Positions 35,761-45,646 of a stretch of 64,000 nt of DNA are shown here, in pieces (within the stretch, counting starts at the first letter, position 1; each line of letters opens with the position of its first letter). Source of the DNA: Acinetobacter brisouioides (lineage in GTDB: Bacteria; Pseudomonadota; Gammaproteobacteria; Pseudomonadales; Moraxellaceae); contig NZ_SJNX01000006.1 in the NCBI RefSeq assembly GCF_004331075.1, forward strand, positions 215,366 through 279,365. Direction: 5' to 3'. A program made the translations under genes and the position numbers. The notes beneath the pieces are model-generated. The model was not told the origin of the DNA. It saw only the letters and a program-made list of their open reading frames with translations, and did not search any database.

Positions 35761-37032
35761 TTAGAACTTCTTACAATAATTGATAAAGAAACGGTCTTCA
35801 CCAAAATCATTACCCGTCTTAATCCCATAATCAATACGAATATATTGCAAAGACAAGCCCTTCAGATAAGGTTGCTGGAAGGCATAATTCACAATGATAT
35901 CGGATTCACTTTCCATGTTTTTACTGCCGTTGGCGGCTTTAAAGTGATTACCATATACATATTTCACCATGGCATTTAAACCTGGTACATAGTCTTTAAA
36001 ATCATATCCATAGATAAAGTGGTAAGATCTTTCGTCTTTCTTAAAGAACCCTGTGGTATTCCAGTTAATAAAATAGGTTTCAGGCAAGAATCCATCTGGA
36101 ATCGGGTAAGCTGATTTGCCTGTAATCTCTTGATAGCCCAAACCGAAGGTGTGGTTTTGCACTTTTAAGGTTTCCAGCAAGCCAATATTCTGAGCTTCAA
36201 TATTGAAGGTATTGCCATCATTTTTGGCATAAAAATACTTAAACTTACTGTTTAAGGTGAAATCCTGTTGTTTCCAGCTGTGATCCAAGCCCACATAGTG
36301 TTTGTTAAACAAATTTTCCATGTTGCCAAAATAGTATTCGCCTTTTAGTGTTGGCGTAAACTGATAGCGTAAGTCGATATAATTCAAGCCATCGGAATAT
36401 TTGGTAACGCCATTTGCGGTAAATGCAAATTTGTGAAAACCTTCCTGATTGCGTGGGGAAACTTTTTCGACCCGTCCTAATTCGACATCGAAGCGATCTG
36501 TGATTTTGGATTTAATATTTTCGCCCCAGTAAGAGGTGAGTAACTGGCGACTATAATCGATTGAGGTCACTGGCAAATCCAACCACAGCTCACCGACTTT
36601 CAGTAAGGTTTTGTCATAACCGAGTTTCAGTGTGGCACCATGTTTTAAATAGTCAGAGGCTTGAGATTTTGTCTGCGTGTCAAAAGGCAAAACCGTATCG
36701 GCAACATGTCTGTCATTACTTAAACGTACTGCATATTGAACTGAAGCATCAACCCCGATAGTCAAAGGTTTATCAGCAATCTCTAAAGGTGTATCACGCA
36801 TTTTGGAGGTGTAGAACAGAGAAGCCGACTGAGACCAGCTACCAGCATCCTTGATGGCAGGATTTTCAAAGTCACGGTTGATATAGGCATTTTTCAGGGT
36901 GAATTTCCATTCATCATCGTTTGGCTGCCCCAGTGAATCTGCTGCGAACAGTACAGAGCTTGATATTCCACCGATAAAGAATAGGGTTGAAGCAGCTAAA
37001 TAGTGTGATTTAAAACAGGGTAATAAGCGCAT
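35761..37032 (-). CDS. OprD-family outer membrane porin (BenP-like), copy 1
   Basis: 423 aa from the ATG at 37032. The frame is open 13 codons further, but homology with copy 2 starts exactly at this ATG. It has a signal peptide (about 1-31, ending LFA-AD) and an 18-strand-type barrel of alternating aromatic strands ending in FFINYCKKF. Specific channels of this kind take up aromatic or other organic acids. It follows the BenK-like transporter gene by 45 bp on the same strand. The first 393 bp are 98.7 percent identical to the inverted copy at 63608-64000. Confidence 0.9.
   Translation of the reverse strand: MRLLPCFKSHYLAASTLFFIGGISSSVLFAADSLGQPNDDEWKFTLKNAYINRDFENPAIKDAGSWSQSASLFYTSKMRDTPLEIADKPLTIGVDASVQYAVRLSNDRHVADTVLPFDTQTKSQASDYLKHGATLKLGYDKTLLKVGELWLDLPVTSIDYSRQLLTSYWGENIKSKITDRFDVELGRVEKVSPRNQEGFHKFAFTANGVTKYSDGLNYIDLRYQFTPTLKGEYYFGNMENLFNKHYVGLDHSWKQQDFTLNSKFKYFYAKNDGNTFNIEAQNIGLLETLKVQNHTFGLGYQEITGKSAYPIPDGFLPETYFINWNTTGFFKKDERSYHFIYGYDFKDYVPGLNAMVKYVYGNHFKAANGSKNMESESDIIVNYAFQQPYLKGLSLQYIRIDYGIKTGNDFGEDRFFINYCKKF
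36640..37032 (-). repeat. Long inverted repeat, left member (porin 5' end)
   Basis: Aligned with 63608-64000 in opposite orientation, 388 of 393 bases match without gaps. Four differences are silent and one changes Ser to Tyr. Upstream of the ATG the similarity stops at once. The true extent past 36640 cannot be seen because the other copy is cut by the window end. Confidence 0.97.
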
Positions 37033-37049
37033 AATCCATTTCCAATAAG

Positions 37050-37072
37050 GGTGCGCCAGTCCTCGGCGCACC
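37050..37072 (-). terminator. Hairpin between transporter and porin genes
   Basis: GGTGCGCC and GGCGCACC form an 8-bp GC-rich stem around 7 nt. No T-run follows, so it may adjust the ratio of the two transcripts by processing or partial termination. Confidence 0.5.
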
Positions 37073-37077
37073 GATTT

Positions 37078-38430
37078 TTACGACTCAGTAAGAGATGATT
37101 GAAGAGAAAAATCAGGAGCTGACTGTGCAGCAACAGAAGCTTTTAAATTCACCAAAAAGATAGCGAGTGCAGCAATAAGGCCTGGTATGGCAATTGCTAT
37201 AAAATTCATTTGGTGAGGTAACTCAAATGTCAGTAATGCGCCCGTTAAAACTGGACCGATAATGGCTCCAATACGCCCAATACCTGATGCCCATCCCATT
37301 CCTGTTGAACGAACTGCAGTTGGATAAAACTGTGCAACAAAGGTATAAAGCAAGATTTGCGAGCCAATTGTTGCGGCTCCAGCAATCGCAATAAGCGTGT
37401 ATAAAACAAATTGTGGGCTATTAAATCCAAGTAAGATTAAAGCAGCAGCACCAATGACAAACATACTGGTCAATACTGGTTTTAAATGAAATTTATCTGC
37501 AAGCGCACCACCACCAATCGCGCCAACCATGCCACCAATATTTAGGGCAAAGAGGAATAACATACTGGCGCCTAGCGAATAACCAGCTTGTAGCATCAGT
37601 TTTGGCAACCAACTTCCTAACGCATAAACCATTAACAGACACATAAAGAATGCAATCCAGAACATAAAAGTGCTAAATGTGCGTCCTTGTTGGAAAAGTG
37701 CGCGACCAGGTGCTTCTGTCGTGGTATTTTCGTTCAGTACCAGCTGTGTCTGAGTTGTTAGTTCAATTTGTGGGGCAAGTTTTCTGATAATACTTTGAGC
37801 TCGATCACCTTGATTAGATTTCACGAGGAAAGCTAAAGATTCAGGTAAAAATTTCCAAATCAAAGGAAGTAGCAAAAGCGGAATACCAGCAATCAAAAAC
37901 ATGATTTGCCATCCCATATCTTTGACTAACCACGCACCAAGCAGCGCCGATGTCATGCCACCAATCGCATAACCACTGAACATAATCGCGACTAAAGTGC
38001 TGCGGATTTTTTTAGGTGCATATTCGGTCATGAGAGCCACGACATTTGGCATGACACCGCCAATACCGAGTCCAGCCATAAAGCGCAGAACGGCAAATTC
38101 TGCTGGACCTGTGGCAAAAGACCCAATAAAAGTAAATCCGCTAAATAAAGATACACAAATTAGGATGGCTTTTTTACGCCCTAATTTGTCTGAAATGGTT
38201 CCGAAAATCATGGCACCAAACATCATGCCAAATAAAGCTGTACTGGCGAGTAACCCTGCCTGAACCGTTGTTAGTGACCACTGTTGCATCAATAATGGAA
38301 GTACAACACCATAAATCACCAGATCATATCCATCAAAGATAATAATCAATAAACACCACATTAAAACTTTCCAATGAAAAGCAGTAAAGCTGGCCTTGTC
38401 AACAATGTCATTAATATTGACTTTGTTCAT
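37078..38430 (-). CDS. MFS aromatic acid transporter, BenK/PcaK type (AAHS family)
   Basis: 450 aa, twelve predicted membrane helices. The DGYDLVIYG motif in helix 1 and GTISDKLGRKKAI in loop 2-3 are hallmarks of aromatic acid:H+ symporters, with the matching GGALADKFHLK in loop 8-9. It likely imports benzoate or a related acid together with the porin downstream. No ben dioxygenase genes are near, so the substrate may be one for the pathways in this island. Confidence 0.88.
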   Translation of the reverse strand: MNKVNINDIVDKASFTAFHWKVLMWCLLIIIFDGYDLVIYGVVLPLLMQQWSLTTVQAGLLASTALFGMMFGAMIFGTISDKLGRKKAILICVSLFSGFTFIGSFATGPAEFAVLRFMAGLGIGGVMPNVVALMTEYAPKKIRSTLVAIMFSGYAIGGMTSALLGAWLVKDMGWQIMFLIAGIPLLLLPLIWKFLPESLAFLVKSNQGDRAQSIIRKLAPQIELTTQTQLVLNENTTTEAPGRALFQQGRTFSTFMFWIAFFMCLLMVYALGSWLPKLMLQAGYSLGASMLFLFALNIGGMVGAIGGGALADKFHLKPVLTSMFVIGAAALILLGFNSPQFVLYTLIAIAGAATIGSQILLYTFVAQFYPTAVRSTGMGWASGIGRIGAIIGPVLTGALLTFELPHQMNFIAIAIPGLIAALAIFLVNLKASVAAQSAPDFSLQSSLTES

Positions 38431-38803
38431 CCCTCACCTCCTGTGAAGTATCGTTTTATTTTGTAAGTAAATTATTTTGTTATTGGGTTAGAGTCAAAAA
38501 CCAAATTGATATATATTTATGTCTTTAAAGTATTGAAAAAATAATATTTTATAAAAATTTCAGCGCGCCAGAACCGTATTCTTTTGCGAAAAATGAGCTG
38601 AAGATAAGCTTGTAAAACATGATTTATATTCTTTTATTATGAAGTTTTATCAGCGAAAGGTATGACGTTACAAATCTAAAACATCAGCTTTATACAAGAT
38701 GTCAAACGTATTGGTTTTTGCGATTTAAATTAATTTAGTGAATTGATTTTTATATTCTTATTTTAAATTGAACGAAAAAATTATTCATCTTTCATCAGAC
38801 AAA
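38431..38803. other. Intergenic region before the BenK-like gene
   Basis: About 370 AT-rich bp that should hold the promoter of the transporter-porin operon (minus strand). No ORF or clear operator was recognised. Confidence 0.4.
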
Positions 38804-38834
38804 ATATTAGATGGGCATAATGCCCATCTAATAT
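38804..38834 (-). terminator. Terminator of the CoA-transferase gene
   Basis: Perfect 15-bp arms (ATATTAGATGGGCAT and complement) around one base. On the minus strand the stem is followed by TTTTG. It lies 69 bp past the CoA-transferase stop. Confidence 0.85.
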
Positions 38835-38902
38835 GATAAAAATCAAGTAAATACGGTTGCTAAAAAACAGCACCGAATCCTATGGATTGACAATAAATAA
38901 AC

Positions 38903-40396
38903 TTATTGCATTCGCCCTGTTTCTACAAAGTTGGCATGCCATGACAGCGCTTCACGCAGTAAATGCGGAGTATGCCCTCCTAAAGCACAGGCACGTTCAA
39001 AATAATCTAACAGCGATTTTTGGTAACTTGGGTGTGCACAACACGTAATAATTTTGCGTGCGCGCTCACGAGGTGCCAAACCACGCAAATCCGCGAGGCC
39101 CTGTTCAGTCACCAAAATATCCACATCATGCTCAATGTGGTCACAATGGCTGACCATCGGAACTACTGAGGAAATTGCACCATTTTTAGCAATGGATTTA
39201 GTCACAAAAATAGCCAAATGCGCATTGCGGGTAAAATCGCCTGATCCACCAATGCCATTCATCATTTTTGTGCCTGATACGTGGGTTGAATTGACGTTGC
39301 CGTAAATATCGAACTCCAGTGCGGTATTGATGGCAATGATACCTAAGCGACGAATAATTTCAGGATTGTTAGAAATTTCCTGAGGGCGCAGCACAATCTT
39401 GTCTTTATACATCTCAAAATTTTTCATGACATGCGCGGCACATTGCTCTGACAAAGTCATGGAACTACCCGAAGCAAATATCATTTTCCCCGAATCAATC
39501 AGCTCAAATGTACAGTCTTGTAATACTTCAGAATACATTTCTAAATCATGAAAATTTGAATGCTGGAATTGTGCAAAAACTGCGTTGGCAATTGAACCGA
39601 CACCCGACTGTAATGGTCCCAGATTTTCAGGCAAACGACCTGATGCCACTTCCTGTTCAAAAAAGTGTATTAAATGCTGGGCAATGGCCAAAGTATCTGC
39701 ATCAGACTCATCCATTTTAAAGGAGGTATCAGGCAGATGATTGATCACAATCGCGGCAATTTTCGCTGGGTCGACCTCTATGCCTAATGTACCAATACGG
39801 TTGTTGGCATTGACTAACGGAATAGGCTGGCGATTTGGGCGAGTTGCAGGAACGTAAATATCGTGCGCGCCTTCAAATTCGGGGCTAATGGTACAGTCAA
39901 TTTCGATAATCACCTGATCAGCCATTTCCACAAAATTGGCCGAGTTACCACAAGAAGCCGTTGGAATAATCTGCCCTGTTTCGGTAATTGCAGTTGCTGC
40001 AATAACTGCGACATTAATGCGTGGCAAGTTTTGGTGACGAATATTTTCAGCCATTTCAGATAAATGCTGATCAATATACATCACTTCGCCTTGATTGATG
40101 GCTTGACGCAAATCAGGGTCTGCCTGATATGGATAGCGGCGGGCAAGTGCATGAGCTTGACTTAAACGTCCATCAATCCGATTGCCAAGACTGGCGCCTG
40201 TTGCCAGAGTAATTTTTAGTGGATGCTGCTGAGCATAATCTGCCAGTGCCAAAGGCACAGTTTTTGCCTCGCCTGCGCCACCAAAGCCACTCATTCCGAC
40301 GACTGAACCGTCTCGAATCAGTTGAATTGCCTGCTCAACAGGCACAACTTTGTCATGCAGACTAGCTAGACGAATACGCTCCAAACCATTTAACAT
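38903..40396 (-). CDS. Acetyl-CoA hydrolase/transferase family (succinate CoA-transferase type)
   Basis: 497 aa, the size of Cat1/AarC/Ach1 enzymes. They move CoA between succinyl-CoA and a short acid such as acetate, propionate or acetoacetate. The GFGGAG start region, GPLQSGVGSIANAV and the Glu of YSEVLQD (expected acyl-glutamate site) are visible, along with GTKMMNGIGGSGDF. It lies 79 bp after the thiolase gene, same strand. With thiolase and acyl-CoA dehydrogenase it looks like a beta-oxidation-like or C4 acid pathway. Confidence 0.87.
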   Translation of the reverse strand: MLNGLERIRLASLHDKVVPVEQAIQLIRDGSVVGMSGFGGAGEAKTVPLALADYAQQHPLKITLATGASLGNRIDGRLSQAHALARRYPYQADPDLRQAINQGEVMYIDQHLSEMAENIRHQNLPRINVAVIAATAITETGQIIPTASCGNSANFVEMADQVIIEIDCTISPEFEGAHDIYVPATRPNRQPIPLVNANNRIGTLGIEVDPAKIAAIVINHLPDTSFKMDESDADTLAIAQHLIHFFEQEVASGRLPENLGPLQSGVGSIANAVFAQFQHSNFHDLEMYSEVLQDCTFELIDSGKMIFASGSSMTLSEQCAAHVMKNFEMYKDKIVLRPQEISNNPEIIRRLGIIAINTALEFDIYGNVNSTHVSGTKMMNGIGGSGDFTRNAHLAIFVTKSIAKNGAISSVVPMVSHCDHIEHDVDILVTEQGLADLRGLAPRERARKIITCCAHPSYQKSLLDYFERACALGGHTPHLLREALSWHANFVETGRMQ

Positions 40397-40475
40397 TTCT
40401 AATATCCCAATATCGTTTGAATTCTGGTTCCGTTTTTATCGTTATGTTTAAACGGAATTTCCTTGTTTATTTGTA

Positions 40476-41645
40476 TTAAACCAATTCGATCGCCATCGCA
40501 GTGGCTTCACCACCGCCGATACATAATGCTGCAATTCCTTTTTTACCGCCAGTACGTTTTAAGGCATGAATTAGAGTGACGATAATTCGTGAACCCGATG
40601 AACCTAATGGATGTCCGAGAGCGCAGGCACCACCATGGATATTGACTTTATCGCGCTCCAATTCAAATGCATCTATAGCAGCCATTGTCACCATGGCAAA
40701 GGCTTCGTTAATTTCCCACAAATCAACTTCTTGTGCAGACCAGCCTGTCTGTTTGAGCACCTTTTCAATCGCACCAACAGGTGCAATGGTAAATTCTGAA
40801 GGATGCTGTGCATGTGAAGCGTATGCCGAAATCTTGGCTAAAGGACTTAAGCCCTGAGCTTGTGCATGTTGCTCTGACGTAATGACCAGTGCCGAAGCAC
40901 CGTCTGAAATTGAGCTGGCATTGGCGGCAGTAATCGTGCCATCTTTTTTAAAGGCAGGGCGTAATGTCGTGATTTTATCAATTTTGGCATTGAGTGGTTG
41001 TTCATCCTGATCAACCGTGATTTCGCCTTTTCGCCCTTTAATATGAACAGGCACAATTTCCGCTTGAAAATAACCCTGTTGGGTGGCATGGATGGCGCGG
41101 TTGAGAGACTCGATTGCATACTGGTCTTGTTGCTCACGGCTATAACCTTTTTGATCTGCCATGTCCTGTGCCAAAATACCCATCGACAGGCCAGTTTCGG
41201 CATCTTCCAGACCTTCCTGAAACATGTGATCGGTGACTTTACCATGTCCCATGCGATAACCACTGCGGGCTTTATCTAGCAAATAAGGTGCATTGCTCAT
41301 AGATTCCATGCCGCCAGCCACAACAAACTGGGCTGAACCTGCACGAATGCTATCCGCAGCCTGCATCACTGCTTTCATGCCTGAGCCGCAAACTTTATTA
41401 ATCGTTGTTGCTGGCGTTGTATCGGCTAAACCTGCCTGACGCATGGCCTGTCGTGCAGGTGCTTGCTTCACACCTGCAGGCAGCACACAGCCCAAAATTA
41501 CTTCATCAACTTGCGTAGGCTGTATACCTGACGCCTGCACCGCTTCACGAACCACCACTGCACCAAGCTCTGGTGTGGTAAGTGGTGACAGCACACCCTG
41601 AAAACTTCCCATGGCTGTACGTACAGCACTTAAAATAACAATCAT
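40476..41645 (-). CDS. Acetyl-CoA C-acyltransferase (thiolase)
   Basis: 389 aa from the ATG at 41645, which has AAGGAT about 9 bp upstream and matches the family start (MIVILSAVRTAMGSF). The frame is open 12 codons further upstream. Catalytic residues: Cys86 in KVCGSGMKAV, His in ALGHPLGSSG and the second Cys in ALCIGGGEA. It cleaves or forms beta-ketoacyl-CoA. It is of the acetoacetyl-CoA (AtoB/PhaA) size class. It sits between the CoA-transferase and dehydrogenase genes. Confidence 0.9.
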   Translation of the reverse strand: MIVILSAVRTAMGSFQGVLSPLTTPELGAVVVREAVQASGIQPTQVDEVILGCVLPAGVKQAPARQAMRQAGLADTTPATTINKVCGSGMKAVMQAADSIRAGSAQFVVAGGMESMSNAPYLLDKARSGYRMGHGKVTDHMFQEGLEDAETGLSMGILAQDMADQKGYSREQQDQYAIESLNRAIHATQQGYFQAEIVPVHIKGRKGEITVDQDEQPLNAKIDKITTLRPAFKKDGTITAANASSISDGASALVITSEQHAQAQGLSPLAKISAYASHAQHPSEFTIAPVGAIEKVLKQTGWSAQEVDLWEINEAFAMVTMAAIDAFELERDKVNIHGGACALGHPLGSSGSRIIVTLIHALKRTGGKKGIAALCIGGGEATAMAIELV

Positions 41646-41815
41646 CGTTTTTATATCCTTATTACGTTCATTAGAGTTCAAATGTTGGGATTCAATATCC
41701 TTACTGATTTATAGATCAATGACTTTGAATCATTCATAAGTCGGTTGTGAGCTCTAATTTTGTCTTGTTATAGGATGAAAAATTTTGATTTCTCATCCTA
41801 TAGTGAATCAATTTT

Positions 41816-43597
41816 TTACGCTTGTGCTGTGAAATACGCTTCAGGTAACTGCATCAACGTTGCCGTGCCCGCCTGAATTTTGGCAATATGCGAAGCCAGT
41901 TGTGGTAAACATTTCTCTGCATAGTACTGTGCAAGTACCAGTTTATGCTGATAAAACTCTTCTGGTTTTGCCTGAGCTGCTTGTGCAATGCGGGCAAACA
42001 TATAGGCAAAACTCATGAGACCGACCGCATGCAAATAATCAACGGCAATACCATTGGCAAACTCAGGATGGTTTTTGGCTTGTTCTAAAATAAACTGAGT
42101 AACCTTTTCAACTTGTGTACATGCATCGAGTGTTGCTGTTTTAATTACCAAGTCATCATCGAGTTGCTGTACAAAATCACGAATCTCGGCAATATAATCT
42201 GCAATCAGTGCACCTTTATTCTTAATGGTTTTTCGTCCAATCAAGTCTTGTGCCTGTACGCCATTGGTACCTTCATAAATTTGGGCGATACGCAAATCAC
42301 GTACACACTGTTCCATGCCCCATTCACGAATATAGCCATGCCCACCAAAACACATCTGTGCATCTAAAACAGCATCCAATGCGGTATCGGTCAAATAGGC
42401 TTTGGCAATCGGTGTAAGCAAGGCAACCCGATCATTGGCTCTTTGTACACTTGCTGGATCGTGGGCAAATTTAGTCATGTCCAGTTGCTGACCCACATAG
42501 ACCGCAAATGCACGTGATGCCTCGTTATTGGCACGCGCATTGAGTAACATGCGGCGCACATCACCATGTACCAAAATCGAATCTGCTGGTTTTTCAGGAG
42601 ATTGTGCACCAGTAGCACTGCGCCCCTGCAAACGATCCGTCGCATATTGAGCAGCATTTTGATAAGCAAATTCTGAAGCGCCAAGCCCTTGAATCCCCAT
42701 AGATAAACGCTCATAGTTCATCATGACGAACATAGCCGCTAAGCCTTCATTTTCCTGACCGACTAGAAAACCTTTTGCAGCATCGAAGTTCATAACACAA
42801 GTGGATGAGCCTTTAATTCCCATTTTGTGCTCAATAGAGCCTGCGCCAACACTATTACGTTCCCCTAAACTACCATCTTCATTGACCAAAAACTTAGGCA
42901 CAATAAACATGGAAATACCACGTGAACCCGCAGGCGCATTTGGTGTTTTAGCCAAAACTAAATGAATAATGTTCTCACAAAGGTCGTGCTCACCACTGGT
43001 AATAAAAATTTTAGTGCCTGTGATTTGGTACGAACCATCAGCATTTGGCTCAGCCTTAGTTTTAATGATCCCAAGATCGGTACCCGCATGCGGTTCAGTC
43101 AGGCACATGGTTCCTGACCATTCCCCTGTATACATTTTTGGTAAATAGGTTTCTTTTTGCTGCTGCGAAGCGCAGTTATTCAGCGCCATTCCCGCACCGA
43201 CAGTTAATAATGGATACAACATAAACGATGGGTTGGTGGCAAAAATCATTTCATCAACCAGAACAGTCAACATTTTTGGAATGTTCTGACCACCCCATTC
43301 TTCTTCTGCACCCAAACCAATCCAGCCGCCTTCAGCATATTGTTGAAATGCTGCTTTAAAACCTTGTGGTGTTTTGACTTCACCTTGATGAAATTGTGCA
43401 CCACCTTCTTCATCTGCGGAACGATTCAAATCCAGAAGTGTACCTTTAGAAAACTTTGCCATTTCTTCTAAGATTGCATTAGCCGTTTGCATATCTAAAT
43501 GTGCAATTTTTTCATGTGCTTGCCAGAATGCTTCTGCGTTAAATACATCGTTTAAAATAAAGTCCATATCTTTGAGAGGCGCGTTATAAATTGGCAT
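41816..43597 (-). CDS. Acyl-CoA dehydrogenase, DmdC-like long form
   Basis: 593 aa from the ATG at 43597 (MPIYNAPLKDMDF), which follows GGAAGG. This start and length are those of the DmdC/FadE-like family with an extra C-terminal domain. FAD-binding segments (MCLTEPHAGTD, then ITGTKIFITSGEHD) and the catalytic Glu in IYEGTNGVQ are present. It oxidises an acyl-CoA to enoyl-CoA. The family includes 3-methylmercaptopropionyl-CoA dehydrogenase, but no other dmd gene is nearby, so the chain is not specified. Confidence 0.88.
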   Translation of the reverse strand: MPIYNAPLKDMDFILNDVFNAEAFWQAHEKIAHLDMQTANAILEEMAKFSKGTLLDLNRSADEEGGAQFHQGEVKTPQGFKAAFQQYAEGGWIGLGAEEEWGGQNIPKMLTVLVDEMIFATNPSFMLYPLLTVGAGMALNNCASQQQKETYLPKMYTGEWSGTMCLTEPHAGTDLGIIKTKAEPNADGSYQITGTKIFITSGEHDLCENIIHLVLAKTPNAPAGSRGISMFIVPKFLVNEDGSLGERNSVGAGSIEHKMGIKGSSTCVMNFDAAKGFLVGQENEGLAAMFVMMNYERLSMGIQGLGASEFAYQNAAQYATDRLQGRSATGAQSPEKPADSILVHGDVRRMLLNARANNEASRAFAVYVGQQLDMTKFAHDPASVQRANDRVALLTPIAKAYLTDTALDAVLDAQMCFGGHGYIREWGMEQCVRDLRIAQIYEGTNGVQAQDLIGRKTIKNKGALIADYIAEIRDFVQQLDDDLVIKTATLDACTQVEKVTQFILEQAKNHPEFANGIAVDYLHAVGLMSFAYMFARIAQAAQAKPEEFYQHKLVLAQYYAEKCLPQLASHIAKIQAGTATLMQLPEAYFTAQA

Positions 43598-43936
43598 TTT
43601 TCCTTCCTGAATCACTTTTTTAGGCTAAGGCAGTGTTACCCAAGCGGTCTTGATGACATCAGCGATCTTTTGATTAAAAAAATCAATTCCATTCTGATGA
43701 GTATCATTATCAATTAATATATTTAAAGTGTTTGAATTTATTTGAGTTTTAAAAAATATGATTGAACACTTTAATGTATCCAATACGATTTTTAAATGGT
43801 CTAAATCCATACTCAAAATCCAAACCATTAGGATGTTAGATGAGTTTTTATTTAAATCCAAAATATTGATCTCTAGCGTTCACTTTTTTCAAAATTTTAG
43901 TTTTTTTAGCAAATTTATTATACAATTTAGAAACCT
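43598..43936. other. Divergent promoter region, dehydrogenase versus TetR
   Basis: About 340 bp of AT-rich sequence. Short minus-strand frames are not convincing. No clear palindromic operator was seen. Confidence 0.4.
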
Positions 43937-44635
43937 ATGGATCAGTCAATGGACTCTAAAATGACTCAATCTTTCAATAAGCTAGATGCGGTTCCTCAAA
44001 ATCTACAAAAAGAAAGAAAAGTGAGTCCAACGCGCCAACAGAAGTTTCTGGAACGTAAAAATAATATTTTAATGATGGCTGAGACTTTATTATTAGAAAA
44101 TAATCAGGAAATCAGCTTAAATGATATTGCGCTTGAACTGGATATTGCCAAAGGGACAATCTACAAACATTTTAAAAGTAAAAATCAGTTATACATTGAA
44201 CTGATTATCTTAAACGAAAAAAGATTATTGGAAATTTCTAAAAAATATAATCATGACATTAAAGTCTATGTGTTTAAGTATATGTTATACAATATGTTAA
44301 ATTCCAGTAGAACAATTTTATTGCATAATATTGAAGAACGCCTGACCAATAATGAGCGCAATCTAAAACCTCTGTTTGAAGAATTATACAAAATACGCGA
44401 AGAAAGAATTATTGAAATCAAGGATATTACCAAAGACTATCTGCATCTTTTGAATAGCAATATGTCAATTCGTGATTATTTGTCTTATATCTGGACAGTC
44501 ACTTATGGCGCATCATTATTATTAAATTCAACTTATTATCAAAAATCCATCGGCTCCCGCGAGCGCTTGGTCAAACTGTATATTGATCAGGCATTGATGA
44601 TTCCTGATCGTTTAACATCCTTGGACTTACATTAA
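43937..44635 (+). CDS. TetR/AcrR-family transcriptional regulator
   Basis: 232 aa; the first 35 residues are an extension before the DNA-binding domain. The HTH is at about 60-82 (EISLNDIALELDIAKGTIYKHF). Three in-frame ATGs lie within the first nine codons, so the exact start is open. It is divergent from the acyl-CoA dehydrogenase gene and probably regulates the dehydrogenase-thiolase-CoA-transferase group, with an acyl-CoA as a plausible ligand. Confidence 0.85.
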   Translation: MDQSMDSKMTQSFNKLDAVPQNLQKERKVSPTRQQKFLERKNNILMMAETLLLENNQEISLNDIALELDIAKGTIYKHFKSKNQLYIELIILNEKRLLEISKKYNHDIKVYVFKYMLYNMLNSSRTILLHNIEERLTNNERNLKPLFEELYKIREERIIEIKDITKDYLHLLNSNMSIRDYLSYIWTVTYGASLLLNSTYYQKSIGSRERLVKLYIDQALMIPDRLTSLDLH

Positions 44636-44668
44636 TCCATTGAATGATCACAGCCAGTGAATATTTTA

Positions 44669-44739
44669 TAGACTTCTTTCATAACTATTTATACTCTCTT
44701 GATTCCATAGGTGAAGAAAGGCTTATGAAAAAGGCCTTA
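44669..44739. ncRNA. Structured intergenic element E (candidate small RNA)
   Basis: It opens TAGACTTCTTTCATAACTAT and closes with TTATGAAAAAGGCCTTA. The left end differs from element D (18515-18593) by one base over the first 20. The middle is shorter. The conserved ends can pair over about 16 positions with wobble pairs. Confidence 0.5.
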
Positions 44740-44970
44740 TGATGATGCCGTGCAACTATTGTCGATGATATGTCTGATTTTATTTATTTTATGACAGGTT
44801 ATATTCTGACTATTGGTATTGATTAAATATAAGAAAATACGCTGGAATGAATCTGATTCATAAGACCACCATGACAACTATCGAGTGTGAGCATACGGTT
44901 ATAACTTACATCGCGTTGTTTTTACTAAAGGTGTTCAGTCAGCGCATGAACAAATCCGAATGACTGCGCC

Positions 44971-45009
44971 TTTCAAAAAGCCCGCCTACATAGAGCGAGC
45001 TTTTTGAAA
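44971..45009. terminator. Terminator after the NIPSNAP gene
   Basis: TTTCAAAAAGCCCGC pairs with GCGAGCTTTTTGAAA over 15 bp with one mismatch and a 9-nt loop. It lies 20 bp past the end of the six-gene operon and can work in both directions. Confidence 0.8.
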
Positions 45010-45028
45010 ATCAATACTTTCAGTGCAA

Positions 45029-45646
45029 TTATTGCAATGGTGAAACAGCAGTTGGTAATGCAATCATTGACTGCATTTTATGTGTCAACCATTGTGGCCC
45101 ACCTTTAGGTGGCCAAATACCATCAGCCACAGATTTCGCACGAACTTCTGAACGTTCATTTAACGATGCATATGGCCAAATACTCACAATTCGTGGTGTA
45201 CCATCCAGTGCATACATTGCAACGGTCAATTTAGAATATTCAGTACGGGTCGGTACAGCATTTTTCCACGCTTCAAATACGTGAGGTACGCCACCATGTT
45301 TGAGTTCATAGGTGCGAATTTCATACACAGGACCAAATTTTCCTCGCTCAATTTCTGGCAAAAAATCGAATCCTGCAAAATGCTCAACTGAATAATCAAT
45401 GATATTTTCACTTGAGTTAAATAAGTTTTCTTGAGTTGCTAAACGAGCATCTTCAGCATCTTGATCTTCTTTAGCATCAAAACCACGTAAAACAACAACT
45501 TGGTTTAACTGACCGATATCTGAAAACCATACACTGAATAATGTCCCTTTTGCTTCACTTGCAGCATAATATTCTTGAATACCCTGAGCCACTGTGCCTG
45601 CTGTACCCATTTTGATGGTGATATTGATTAATTCATAAAGTTTCAT
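45029..45646 (-). CDS. NIPSNAP-family protein
   Basis: 205 aa, two ferredoxin-like dimeric alpha/beta repeats (start YELINITIKMG, second repeat VYEIRTYELKHGG). Such proteins often sit in catabolic operons and may bind or isomerise small hydrophobic intermediates; no catalytic residue can be named. It is the last gene of the IclR-linked operon, overlapping the flavoprotein stop by 4 bp (ATGA). The function within the pathway is unknown. Confidence 0.8.
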   Translation of the reverse strand: MKLYELINITIKMGTAGTVAQGIQEYYAASEAKGTLFSVWFSDIGQLNQVVVLRGFDAKEDQDAEDARLATQENLFNSSENIIDYSVEHFAGFDFLPEIERGKFGPVYEIRTYELKHGGVPHVFEAWKNAVPTRTEYSKLTVAMYALDGTPRIVSIWPYASLNERSEVRAKSVADGIWPPKGGPQWLTHKMQSMIALPTAVSPLQ

